Translations under genes and position numbers: made by a program | Notes under the pieces: generated by a model | What the model was told of the DNA's origin: nothing | Seen by the model: the letters and a program-made list of their open reading frames with translations, nothing else | The model's database searches: none | Part shown: positions 1-7,939 of the stretch, piece by piece | Layout: each line of letters starts with the position of its first letter | Numbering within the stretch: position 1 is the stretch's first letter | Source of the DNA: Paractinoplanes ovalisporus | GTDB taxonomy: Bacteria; Actinomycetota; Actinomycetes; Mycobacteriales; Micromonosporaceae | Assembly (NCBI RefSeq): GCF_016834655.1 | Contig: NZ_JAENHP010000002.1 | Coordinates: forward strand, 1 to 64,000 | Direction: 5' to 3' | DNA length: 64,000 nt

Positions 1-415
1 CACCGAGGCCGCGACCGGGGTGCATCATCGTGCTGCAGAAGTCGGGGCTGCCGCTGCACCGTGTTGCGGGAGATGAGTGTCTGCACCGAGGCCGCGACCG
101 GGGTGCATCATCGTGCTGCAGAAGTCGGGGCTGCCGCTGCACCGTGTTGCGGGAGATGAGTGTCTGCACCGAGGCCGCGACCGGGGTGCATCATCGTGCT
201 GCAGAAGTCGCGGCTGCCACCGCACGGTGTTGCATGAGACGGGGATGGCGCCCGCGCCGGGGCGCGTCAGGGCTGCCACATCACCGTGCTGCGGAAGTTG
301 CGGCTGCCACCGCACCGTGTTGCGGGAGACGGGACTGCCGCTGCACCGGGGCCCGACGCAGCTGCCGCTGCACCGTGAGACGGAGCGGCCACCGCGCCGA
401 GGCCGCGGCCCGACC
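1..415. repeat. 83-bp tandem repeat array, degenerating rightward
   Basis: Units start at 1, 84 and 167, a period of 83 bp. The first two are practically identical and the third diverges after about 45 bp. From about 250 the array continues as shorter, degenerate pieces sharing CGGCTGCCACCGCACCGTG-like words. The open frames across it exist only because the unit is GC-rich and lacks stops; they have no plausible start, domain or ribosome site. The array lies just downstream of the LuxR gene and runs off the left edge, so its full copy number is unknown. No gene is seen here. Confidence 0.9.
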
Positions 416-421
416 CCGGCG

Positions 422-3283
422 TCAGTTGTCGAGCAGGCCCAACCGTCGTGCCACCGCGGCGGCCTCGCCCCGGTTGGAGACCTCCAGCTTGGCGATGATG
501 CGGGAAACGTGGACGCTGGCCGTCTTCGGGGAGATGTAGAGGTCGGCGGCGATCCGGCTGTTGGAGTGGCCCTCGGCGACCAGCCGCAGCACCTCGCGTT
601 CCCGGGCCGTCAGCAGCTCGTCGCGATCGGCCGCGGGTGTCGACGGCCGGATGCCCAGGCGGCGGGTGAGCGTGTCGGCCGCATCGAGGAGCGGCTTCGC
701 GCCCAGCGCCGAGGCGACCGCCACCGCCTCGGCGATGGAATCTGCGGGCGCGGACCGGTCGCCGGCCGCGGCCTGGGCCTCGGCCAGGCTGAGCAGGGCC
801 GACGCCAGCTCGTGGCGATGCCCGTCGGTGCGCCAGGCGGCCACGGCCTCGGCCCAGCGGGCCGGCCCGCCCTCGAGCACGGCCCTCATCTGGGCGGCGA
901 ACGCCGTCTCGGCCGGGTAGCGCTGCGGCAACCCCTCGGCAACGCCGGCGACCGCGCCGGCCAGTTCGGTGTCGCCGGCCCGGACCGCGGCCTGGGCGGC
1001 GTGGGCCAGGATCGACCACGAATAGCGCGGCAGGACGGTCAGGCGGGGTTCGGCCAGGGCCGTGCGTGCGGCGTCGGCGGCGGTGACCGGGTCGGGGTCG
1101 TCGAAGGCGGCGACCAGGCACAGGTCGAGCGTGGCCAGGCGGCCCTCGGTGCTCAGATAGGGCCGGCGCAGAAACGCGGCCGAACGGCTCACCAGGGACT
1201 CGGCTCCCTCGCGGCCGCGGGCCAGGCGGATGCGGGCCCGCAGGCGCAACCAGGGCAGCGCCATCGTCTCGGGCGGGTCGAGGCGGGCGGCCTCGGCCAG
1301 ACGGGCGTCGGCCTCGTCCCACCGGCCCAGGGCGATCAGCGCCTCGGCGTGGTTGGCCAGCAGATAGACCCCGGTCGTGCGGCCGACGCCGATGCGGCCC
1401 GCGTCGGGCAGCCCCTCGGCCGCGGCGGCCGCGGAATCCTCGTAGCGCCCGAGCTCGAACAGCGAATCGGACACGCTGACCAGACCTCGCGTCACGCTGG
1501 GGAAATCGTCGGCGGCGCGGGCCCGGTCGACGGCCTCACGCATGACCGGCAGGGCATCGCCGGCCGGTATGCGGCCGGAGCACGAGGACCCGTACGCCAC
1601 CTCGGCCGACACCATCGCGACGAGGTCGCCGGACTGGTGGGCGTCTTCCATCGCGAGGCGTGCCACCTCGGTGCCCTGCTCGGGGTCGACGGCCGAGATG
1701 AGGTGGGCCAGCTCGGCCAGCAGCCGGACCCGCGTGGCGCCGCGCGGGGCGTGGGTGAGCAGGCGCAACGCCTCGTCGCACTCGGGCGTGGCGTCGGACT
1801 TGCCGGCGGTGCGCAGCAGTTTGGCCCGCCGCACCAGAAGCCGGCCCGCGCGCAGCGGCTCGGCCTCGCAGTCGAGATCGCCGAGGGCGGCCCGGGTGAG
1901 GCTGAGCGCGCGCATGTATTCCCCGGAGTCGATCGCGGCCAGCGCCGATTCCTCGAGCAGGTCGAGGTGGTCGATGCCGAGCCGGGCCGCGGCGTCGGGG
2001 ACGTCTTCCCACAGCTGCAGGACCCGATCGAGCAGACGGGCCTGTTCCCCGTACGCGAAGCGGCACTTGGCCTCATCGGCCGCGATCTTGGCAGTGAGCA
2101 GCGCGCGTGGATGATCGTGGGCGGCGTGCCAGTGGTGGGCGATCTCGGCGGCCGCGCGCCCGGCCGCGACCAGTTGCGGTTCGGCCTCGACGGCCTGGGC
2201 GTAACGCGCGTGGAGGCGGGCATGCTCGCCGGGGAGCAGGTCGTCGTGTACGGCCTCGCGCACCAGGGCGTGGCGGAACTCGTAACCTCCCTCGGCGTCG
2301 ACGACCACGACGAGCTGGGCCGCGACGATGACCCGCAGCGCGGACTCGAGGTCGGCCTCGTCCATGCCGGCGACGCGGGCCAGCAGCGCATGGCCGAACC
2401 GGGTGCCCCCGACGGCCGCCACCCGCAGCACACGCTGGGCCGGCTCGGGCAGCAGGTCGACCCGGGCGAGAAGCAGGTCGCGCAGGGTGGCCGGGATGTC
2501 GCCGCAGGCCGGATCGGCGGTCGCCGCGAACTGCTCGATGAAGAACGGATTGCCCTGGGCGCGCTCGTTGATGGTGTCGACCGTGCGCGGGTCGGGTTCG
2601 GCCCCGAGCAGATGGGCCAGCATCTCGGCGGTGCCCTCGCGGTCGAGCCGGTCGAGCTCGAGGCGCAACACACCCCGTACGCGGTCGAGCTCGCCCAGGA
2701 AAGGCCGGAGCGGATGCCCGCGGTGGAGCTCGTCGGTGCGGTACGTCGCCACCAGCAGCAGCTGGGGCAGCCGGGCGGCGCGCACCAGGAAGCCGATGAG
2801 GTCGCGGGTGGAGCGGTCGGACCAGTGCAGATCTTCCAGTACGAGGACGAGCGGCTGCTCGGCGCTGAGCCGGCCGAACAGCGCGGCGACCGCCTCGAAC
2901 AGCAGCCCCCGGCGGACGTCACCCTCGGGCGGCGGGCCCAGCTCGGGCAGCAGGCGGGCCAGCTCACGCTCGTGGCCGTCGAGAACCTCGCGGCCCTCGG
3001 CGCGCACCAGCTCACGCAGCGCGCCGGCGAACGGGGCGAACGGCAGGCCCTCCTCACCCAGCTCGAGGCACTGACCGGCCAGAACGCGGGCGGGCTCGGG
3101 GGCGAGACCTCGCCGGAACTCCTCGACCAGCCGCGTCTTGCCCACTCCCGCCTCACCGCCGACCAGCACGGTCGACGGCTCGGCGTGGCGCGCCCGCTTC
3201 AGTGCGTCGCGCAGCACGGCCAGGTCGGCCTCGCGGCCGACGATGACCTCGCTGTGGGCATGCACCGCCATGAGTTCGAGCAT
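422..3283 (-). CDS. Large ATP-binding LuxR-family transcriptional regulator (LAL type)
   Basis: Predicted cytoplasmic transcription activator of 953 residues. The Walker A motif GGEAGVGKT is near residues 42-50, followed by a Walker B-like LVLVLEDLHWSD and a long helical, TPR-like middle. The last 60 residues form a LuxR/GerE helix-turn-helix (LTAREREVLRLVAEGHSNS, then SPKTASVHV). This is the MalT/LAL architecture, in which nucleotide and inducer binding by the sensor region control DNA binding; the inducer is unknown. The start chosen gives MLELMAVHAHSEVIVGRE, which fits the family N-terminus. The frame is open to 3412, and no good ribosome site decides between the starts. A 59-residue gene lies directly upstream in the same direction and may share its transcript. 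Confidence 0.9.
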   Translation of the reverse strand: MLELMAVHAHSEVIVGREADLAVLRDALKRARHAEPSTVLVGGEAGVGKTRLVEEFRRGLAPEPARVLAGQCLELGEEGLPFAPFAGALRELVRAEGREVLDGHERELARLLPELGPPPEGDVRRGLLFEAVAALFGRLSAEQPLVLVLEDLHWSDRSTRDLIGFLVRAARLPQLLLVATYRTDELHRGHPLRPFLGELDRVRGVLRLELDRLDREGTAEMLAHLLGAEPDPRTVDTINERAQGNPFFIEQFAATADPACGDIPATLRDLLLARVDLLPEPAQRVLRVAAVGGTRFGHALLARVAGMDEADLESALRVIVAAQLVVVVDAEGGYEFRHALVREAVHDDLLPGEHARLHARYAQAVEAEPQLVAAGRAAAEIAHHWHAAHDHPRALLTAKIAADEAKCRFAYGEQARLLDRVLQLWEDVPDAAARLGIDHLDLLEESALAAIDSGEYMRALSLTRAALGDLDCEAEPLRAGRLLVRRAKLLRTAGKSDATPECDEALRLLTHAPRGATRVRLLAELAHLISAVDPEQGTEVARLAMEDAHQSGDLVAMVSAEVAYGSSCSGRIPAGDALPVMREAVDRARAADDFPSVTRGLVSVSDSLFELGRYEDSAAAAAEGLPDAGRIGVGRTTGVYLLANHAEALIALGRWDEADARLAEAARLDPPETMALPWLRLRARIRLARGREGAESLVSRSAAFLRRPYLSTEGRLATLDLCLVAAFDDPDPVTAADAARTALAEPRLTVLPRYSWSILAHAAQAAVRAGDTELAGAVAGVAEGLPQRYPAETAFAAQMRAVLEGGPARWAEAVAAWRTDGHRHELASALLSLAEAQAAAGDRSAPADSIAEAVAVASALGAKPLLDAADTLTRRLGIRPSTPAADRDELLTAREREVLRLVAEGHSNSRIAADLYISPKTASVHVSRIIAKLEVSNRGEAAAVARRLGLLDN

Positions 3284-3354
3284 GCCATGGGGGTGCGACA
3301 GAATTTCCGGCCCGAAATCAGCAGCCGGCCGGGTCCCCCCGAAGCCCGTGACCG

Positions 3355-3534
3355 TCATGCGGCCACGGCGGCCCGGGCCGGCTGCTGTTCCGCCCGCGAC
3401 CGGCGTGGCCACCGGCCGAAGCGGCGTACGCGCGCTTCCCGGACCAGCCGCGCCGAGGCCGCCCGGCCGGCGAGCTCACGGGCGCGCTGGTGGTGCAGGT
3501 CGAGCATCGTGTAGGGGTCGTTGTAGGGAAACAT
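3355..3534 (-). CDS. Small basic hypothetical protein, 59 residues
   Basis: Unrecognised small protein beginning MFPYNDPYTMLDLHHQRARE and ending in an Arg/Ala-rich tail. A good ribosome site (GAAGGAG) precedes the ATG by about 8 bases, which decides this start against the longer open frame to 3789. It is predicted helical and strongly basic, with no membrane segment. Small proteins with an aromatic/acidic start and an ELxxxRxxxLVRxAR pattern are common next to regulators in actinobacteria, but I know of no assigned function. It reads into the LuxR regulator after a 71-base gap, so co-transcription is likely. Confidence 0.6.
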   Translation of the reverse strand: MFPYNDPYTMLDLHHQRARELAGRAASARLVREARVRRFGRWPRRSRAEQQPARAAVAA

Positions 3535-3635
3535 CGCGGGCTCCTTCGAAGAGTGGGTCCTCCTTGCTGACTTCGACTCTTCGCCCGAAGGCCCCCGCCG
3601 GGCATGGGGCAGCTTCCTCATCTTGGGCCGCAGGC

Positions 3636-3678
3636 CCTCCTTACGCGGTGGGCGAACCTCCCGCCCCGCGTAAGGAGG
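3636..3678. promoter_or_regulatory. Perfect 13-bp inverted repeat between divergent genes
   Basis: Arms CCTCCTTACGCGG (3636-3648) and CCGCGTAAGGAGG (3666-3678) are perfect complements with a 17-base spacer. They sit between the divergent 59-residue gene and the DUF4191 gene, about 25 bases upstream of the latter's ATG. A TACACT -10-like hexamer lies at 3690-3695. No gene ends here, so an operator or a leader hairpin is more likely than a terminator. Confidence 0.5.
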
Positions 3679-3703
3679 TCCCGTCCCACTACACTTTCGA
3701 GCT

Positions 3704-4393
3704 ATGGCAAAACCCCAGGAGAAGGTGTCGTTCGGCGAGCGCCTGAAGCAGATCGGCCAGGTGTTCTCGTTCACGGCAAAGCAGGACAAATGGTTCGTTC
3801 CGCTGCTTCTGGCGGCCGTGCTGATCCCGCTCGCCCTGACTGTTCTCCTGGTGATCCTGTTCGGCTGGATCTACCTGCCCATCGGCATCATGGTCACGCT
3901 GCTGGCCGCCGTCATCGTGCTCAACCTGCGCTCCAACGCCGCGATGATGAACGCGGCCGAGGGCCAGCCCGGCGCCGCGGCCTCGCTGATGGAGAACATG
4001 CGCGGTGACTGGCGCGTCCGCCCCGCCGCCGCGTCGACCACCCAGTTCGACATGGTCCACGTGGTGATCGGCCGCCCCGGCGTGATCCTGCTGGCCGAAG
4101 GCAACCCGCAGCGCGTCCGCGGCCTGCTCGGCCAGGAGAAGAAGCGCTTGGCCAAGGTCATCGGCAACGCCCCGCTCTACGACTACGTCATCGGCTCCGA
4201 CGAGGGCCAGCTCCCGGTCCGCAAGCTGCGCACCACGATGATGCGCCTGCCGCGAAACCTGACCGGCAAGGACGTGAACTCCCTCGACAAGCGCCTGGGC
4301 GCCCTGATGGCCCGCCCCCAGATGCCGAAGGGCGCCATCCCCAAGAACATGCGCCCCAGCAAGGGAGCGTTCCGCCAGCAGCGGCCGCGCTAA
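3704..4393 (+). CDS. DUF4191 family integral membrane protein
   Basis: Membrane protein of 229 residues with two adjacent hydrophobic segments (about residues 31-50 and 54-75) and a cytosolic C-terminal domain ending in a basic tail. The sequence fits the actinobacterial DUF4191 family, usually encoded beside lipA/lipB, as here; function unknown. The ATG at 3704 lies only a few bases after a TACACT -10-like element (3690-3695) and has no clear ribosome site, so a leaderless or near-leaderless message is possible. The family association with lipoate genes is positional only. Confidence 0.9.
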   Translation: MAKPQEKVSFGERLKQIGQVFSFTAKQDKWFVPLLLAAVLIPLALTVLLVILFGWIYLPIGIMVTLLAAVIVLNLRSNAAMMNAAEGQPGAAASLMENMRGDWRVRPAAASTTQFDMVHVVIGRPGVILLAEGNPQRVRGLLGQEKKRLAKVIGNAPLYDYVIGSDEGQLPVRKLRTTMMRLPRNLTGKDVNSLDKRLGALMARPQMPKGAIPKNMRPSKGAFRQQRPR

Positions 4394-4894
4394 AAGCAAA
4401 CAACGACAAAAGCGTTCCCGTACGCTCCCACGCGCGCAAACCAAGCGCCAACTTCCCGCGTACGCCTCCTGACACGCCCGCCAAGCAGTCAGTCTCCCGC
4501 GTACGTGTTCTCGTGCGCGTGCCGAGCGGCGAGCCTGCCCCTCCTTACGTCTGTTGGCCGGCCTTCTTGCGCACTCCAGGAGTCGGCGTGGCCTTTGCCG
4601 GCTCGTTGGCTCTGTGCGCGGTGCTGAGCACGGCACGTCTCGACGTCCGACGTTGCCGGCGGAGCGCTGCGGTGGCCGCGGCGCTCCGCGCTTGACGACG
4701 GGCATTCGAGGTCGCCGCAAAGGCCGTGTCCCTGGCCCTGGCGACGGCATCATTGTGGCGCGTTCGGCCGATCTCTGCGGGCGGGCTGTGGATAACTGTG
4801 GACTGTGGACAAGTCTGGTTTGTCGACCGGGTGGTCGGTGCCGCAAGCCGGAAAGGCGTCGCCAGGCGTTGACCGTGATCGTTACCTTGTGGTC
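4394..4894. other. 501-base region without a supported gene
   Basis: Short open frames exist here (for example 4513-4695), but none has a ribosome site, a recognisable domain or actinobacterial codon bias. The visible structure is the DnaA-box cluster at 4787-4812 and GCGTACG words scattered between 4430 and 4510. Nothing else is supported. Confidence 0.6.
4787..4812. promoter_or_regulatory. Cluster of DnaA boxes
   Basis: TGTGGATAA (4787-4795) and TGTGGACAA (4804-4812) are exact reverse complements of the DnaA-box forms TTATCCACA and TTGTCCACA. A weaker TGTGGACTG (4797-4805) lies between them, giving three same-orientation sites in 26 bases. The cluster is intergenic, about 80 bases before the next start. 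Binding by DnaA is inferred from the motif only. Confidence 0.55.
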
Positions 4895-5110
4895 ATGACT
4901 TGGCTGCGTTCGGTGGTGGGATTGTTCCGGAAGCGGGAGCTGACCAAGGAAGAGCGTCTGCGTCAGGCGCAGCGGGCCAGCATGCAGGCCTCGCGGCAGA
5001 GCCGGCGCATGCGTGTGGGCAAGATGGCCGGCAAGGGCGGCGGCGGTCAGGACTACAACGCCACAGACGCGGCCATCGGCAGCGACGCCGGAACGCCGTC
5101 GGGCATGTAG
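4895..5110 (+). CDS. Small basic hypothetical protein, 71 residues
   Basis: Begins MTWLRSVVGLFRKRELTKEE. It has a short hydrophobic/amphipathic start, a Lys/Arg/Gln-rich helix and a Gly-rich, low-complexity end (KGGGGQDYNATDAAIG). There is no known domain. Codon use is GC-rich at third positions and the frame is clean, which supports coding, but the ribosome site is weak. The start was placed at the ATG at 4895 because the upstream extension to 4805 overlaps the DnaA boxes and is not protein-like. The amphipathic start could contact the membrane; that is a guess. Confidence 0.55.
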   Translation: MTWLRSVVGLFRKRELTKEERLRQAQRASMQASRQSRRMRVGKMAGKGGGGQDYNATDAAIGSDAGTPSGM

Positions 5111-5150
5111 CGCCTGCCCTGGGCGGGCGGCTCGCCCACAGGCGAACGGG

Positions 5151-5290
5151 CGCGGTCGAGCAGGGCGTGCCGAGTGGGGCCTGCTTGGGCGCGGTCGAGC
5201 AGGGCGTGTCGAGTGGGGCAGTTGCGCAGCCGCGGTCAGCGGGGCACGCCAAGTGGGGCAGTTGCGCAGGCGTGGTCGAGCACGCGCAGC
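5151..5290. repeat. Tandem repeat of about 40 bp, 3-4 copies
   Basis: Units beginning CGCGGTCGAG or close variants start at 5151, 5190, 5231 and 5271 (periods 39, 41 and 40). Each contains AGTGGGGC. The array fills the gap between the end of the 71-residue gene and the end of the convergent secreted-protein gene. Confidence 0.8.
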
Positions 5291-5391
5291 CGGGCATCGT
5301 GGCAATGTGAAGGTGGCCGGGCGCGTGGGCATCAACCCGCCCGGCCGGCCGGGTGATCCGGGCCCCCGCCGGGTGGCTGGTGTCGGCGGCG

Positions 5392-6378
5392 CTAGGCGGG
5401 GTCGCGTAGGGACTTGATCACGCGGACCAGCAGGATGCTTCCGCCGCCGATCAGGACCAGGCCGAAAGCGATCGCTATGACGCTGCTTGTGCTCATGGCC
5501 TTTTTCAGGGCCGTGGCCGTGGTCTCGGGGGTTGGCGTGGGAGTCACGTAGACGGCGGCGGGAGCGTCGGCGGTTGCGGTCGTGGTGCCGCTCTGCGGGG
5601 CCGACGCGGCGGGCGGGACCGCGACCGACGGTGGGACCGGAGGCGCCGCGGTGGGGGCGGTTGCGGCCGGTGGCGGCGTGTTCCCGGTGGTGCAGCCGCT
5701 TGCGGGTGGGCGCCAGGTCCCGACGTACGTGGTGAAACTGCTGTCTCTGATCGTCAGCGAACCGCCGATGGGGGCGGGGACCGTGGTGGAACGACCGGGG
5801 GCCAGGCGGGTCAGGCGGCCGCTCACCAGGAAGCCGGCGCTGACGTTGGCGCTGGCGGCGTTGGACAGGGTGGCCTGGAAGGAGCCGTCGCAGGCGTTCG
5901 TGAAGGCGACCCGGGGCTGGGGCTGACACTCGGCCGAGCCGCCGCGGTAGTGGGCCAGTGTGCCGGAGGAGCGGCTGCCCGAGGTGCCCAAGGTCCTTGC
6001 GCCGTACGGGTTGTCGGTGCTCGTGACCTCGTCCAGCAGCTCGTTGCCGAGGATCGCGGTGACCTGGGTGTTACAGGGCGGGACGACGACGTCCAAACTG
6101 ACGCTGCGGCGGGACGAGGTGATCGAGGCGCGGTCGGTCGAGTACACGAACTGGCCGGCGTTGCCCGTGCCCGCCGTGTAGGCGATCATCGCGAACGCCT
6201 GCGTCTGGCCGGGGCACAAAGGCCGTACGGAGGAAATGGTCGTCTTGCCGGAATTGCCGTTGAACGTGTGACGGAAGGTGGCGGAGGAGGCGGCCGTGCA
6301 CGACTCGGCGGCCGAAGCGGTGACCGGTGCTACGAACGCGGTCGCCACGGCGGCGAGCAGAAGCATGGTCCGGCGCAC
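5392..6378 (-). CDS. Secreted surface protein with C-terminal membrane anchor
   Basis: Exported protein of 328 residues. The GTG start at 6378 has an ideal ribosome site (AGGAGGT about 8 bases upstream) and gives a clean signal peptide, VRRTMLLLAAVATAFVAPV, ending in ASA. The body holds several Cys residues and Ser/Thr-rich beta-type sequence. A Pro/Ala/Thr-rich linker follows, then a C-terminal hydrophobic segment (IAIAFGLVLIGGGSILLV) and a short basic tail. This is the layout of a surface protein tethered through its C-terminus; no canonical LPXTG motif is visible, so membrane retention is more likely than sortase attachment. The domain family and ligand are not recognised. Confidence 0.8.
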   Translation of the reverse strand: MRRTMLLLAAVATAFVAPVTASAAESCTAASSATFRHTFNGNSGKTTISSVRPLCPGQTQAFAMIAYTAGTGNAGQFVYSTDRASITSSRRSVSLDVVVPPCNTQVTAILGNELLDEVTSTDNPYGARTLGTSGSRSSGTLAHYRGGSAECQPQPRVAFTNACDGSFQATLSNAASANVSAGFLVSGRLTRLAPGRSTTVPAPIGGSLTIRDSSFTTYVGTWRPPASGCTTGNTPPPAATAPTAAPPVPPSVAVPPAASAPQSGTTTATADAPAAVYVTPTPTPETTATALKKAMSTSSVIAIAFGLVLIGGGSILLVRVIKSLRDPA

Positions 6379-6616
6379 CCTGGCGACCTCCTGGAAACCG
6401 TACGAGACCTCATTATCAAAATCGGCCGAAATATCGGATTTGCTTAGCGCGGAGGGCAGCCCGGCGTGGGGGAGGGCGGGCGCGGCTGGCAGAGGCGCGA
6501 AGAGCAGGGCGCGGAGGGCAGGAGTGCGAAGCGGCGCGCGGGGGAGGGGGCGGAGGACAGAGGTTGCGGCGCGGGGAAAGCGCGGAGGGCGGGAAGTGGA
6601 GCACCGCGCATACAAC

Positions 6617-6649
6617 GATGCCCCGGCCTCGTGGCGAGACCGGGGCATC
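6617..6649 (-). terminator. Terminator hairpin of lipA
   Basis: Arms 6617-6631 and 6635-6649 pair over 15 bp with one mismatch (GATGCCCCGG / CCGGGGCATC outer part) around a TGG loop. It lies just after the lipA stop in the direction of lipA transcription. There is no strong U-tract. Confidence 0.75.
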
Positions 6650-6662
6650 GGCGGAAGACGGG

Positions 6663-7586
6663 TTACTTACGCGCCTCGAGGGCCTGCTTGTAGAGGCGGC
6701 CCGCCCGGTACGACGACCGGACCAGCGGCCCGCTCATCACGCCGGCGAAGCCGATCTGCTCGGCCTCCTCGCGCAGCTCGACGAACTCTTCGGGCTTGAC
6801 CCACCGCTCGACCGGGTGGTGACGCGGCGTCGGGCGCAGGTATTGCGTGATGGTGATCAGCTCGCAGCCCGCGTTGTGCAGGTCGCGCAGCGCCTGGGAG
6901 ATCTCGGCCCGCTCCTCGCCCATGCCCAGGATCAGGTTGCTCTTGGTGACCAGGTCGGCCGCGCGGGCCTGGGTGATCACGTCGAGGGAGCGTTCGTAGC
7001 GGAAGCCGGGACGGATCCGCTTGAAGATGCGCGGCACGGTCTCGACGTTGTGCGCGAGCACCTCGGGCGCGGCCCCGAACACCTCGGCCAGCTGGTCGGG
7101 CTCGGCGTTGAAGTCGGGGATCAGCAGCTCGACACCGCAGTCGGGCTGGAGCTTGTGGATCTGACGGACGGTCTCGGCGTAGAGCCAGGCGCCGCCGTCG
7201 GGCAGGTCGTCGCGGGCGACGCCGGTGACGGTCGCGTATTTCAGGCCCATCGTGGCGACGGACTCGCCCACACGACGCGGCTCGTCGGCGTCGAACTCGG
7301 CCGGCTTGCCCGTGTCGATCTGGCAGAAGTCACAGCGCCGCGTGCACTGGTCGCCGCCGATGAGGAACGTGGCCTCGCGGTCTTCCCAGCACTCGTAGAT
7401 GTTGGGACACCCGGCCTCCTGACAGACCGTGTGCAGGCCTTCCTTCTGCACCAGCCCGCGCATCTGGGTGTATTCCGGCCCCATCTTCGCTTTGACCTTG
7501 ATCCACGGAGGCTTCCGCTCGATCGGAGTTTCGGCGTTGCGCGCTTCGATGCGCAGCATGCGGCGGCCCTCGGGAGCAATAGTCAC
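6663..7586 (-). CDS. lipA: Lipoyl synthase (radical SAM)
   Basis: Inserts two sulfur atoms into octanoyl groups on lipoyl domains, completing the lipoate cofactor made with LipB (encoded about 6 kb away). The 307-residue protein has the auxiliary-cluster motif C55-x4-C60-x5-C66 ([12 protein letters not shown]), the radical SAM motif C81-x3-C85-x2-C88 (CTRRCDFC) and the conserved RSSYRAG near the C-terminus, whose Ser ligates the auxiliary cluster. The GTG start at 7586 gives the family N-terminus [19 protein letters not shown]; the frame stays open far upstream without support. Substrates in this window include SucB. It is divergent from the T-box/AspRS gene. Confidence 0.97.
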   Translation of the reverse strand: MTIAPEGRRMLRIEARNAETPIERKPPWIKVKAKMGPEYTQMRGLVQKEGLHTVCQEAGCPNIYECWEDREATFLIGGDQCTRRCDFCQIDTGKPAEFDADEPRRVGESVATMGLKYATVTGVARDDLPDGGAWLYAETVRQIHKLQPDCGVELLIPDFNAEPDQLAEVFGAAPEVLAHNVETVPRIFKRIRPGFRYERSLDVITQARAADLVTKSNLILGMGEERAEISQALRDLHNAGCELITITQYLRPTPRHHPVERWVKPEEFVELREEAEQIGFAGVMSGPLVRSSYRAGRLYKQALEARK

Positions 7587-7740
7587 AGGGTCGAGGTTAC
7601 GCCTGAATAGGTCCCTGCCTAGACAGGGGCGACGAGGCTCACGTGACGTCTCCTGTGACCGCCGCCACATGAAACGTGTTAAATGCCTTTCGCACGGCCG
7701 TTGCCCCTTGTTAACGTCGCCGCACGGCGTTGACGGAACC

Positions 7741-7931
7741 GAGTAGCACCCCGATCCGCCGGCCGAGAGAGCCACCGCGAGCTGTGAAGGTGGCCCGCGC
7801 GCCGGGGTGCGAAGACACTCCCGAGCCGAGCACGACAAGAGGCGCCCGCGAGGGCGCGAAGGTGTGGTGGTACCGCGAGGATCCCGCTCGCCCACGCCTC
7901 CCTGGGGCCGCGTTGCCGAATCCAAGGAGGT
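7741..7931 (+). promoter_or_regulatory. Translational T-box riboswitch, Asp (GAC) specifier
   Basis: A T-box leader can be traced by hand. Stem I contains AGTA (7742-7745) facing GAA (7811-7813), followed by the specifier GAC (7814-7816). Flanking helices are GAGT/ACTC and GCACCCCG/CGGGGTGC. The AGAGAG motif is at 7766-7771 and a GCTGTGAA apical motif at 7781-7788. Stem III is GCGCCC-GCGA-GGGCGC (7842-7857). The T-box sequence TGGTACCGCG (7868-7877) lies in a bulge between the helices GGTGTGG/CCACGCC and GCGAG/CTCGC. The alternative sequestrator pairs CCTCCCTGG (7897-7905) with CCAAGGAGG (7922-7930), hiding the ribosome site. Uncharged tRNA-Asp should therefore free the site and switch on translation of the synthetase. 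Confidence 0.93.
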
Positions 7932-7939
7932 CACCCACC

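Noticed and set aside
77..3514. 1145-codon plus-strand open frame
   Set aside because: It is antisense to the LuxR regulator, which has clear Walker and helix-turn-helix motifs; the frame is a GC-rich shadow beginning in repeats.
4787..4812. Chromosomal replication origin
   Set aside because: There are too few boxes, and no dnaA, dnaN or rpmH nearby.
3689..5929. 746-codon minus-strand open frame
   Set aside because: It crosses the DUF4191 gene antisense, a DnaA-box cluster and tandem repeats, with no domain or ribosome site.
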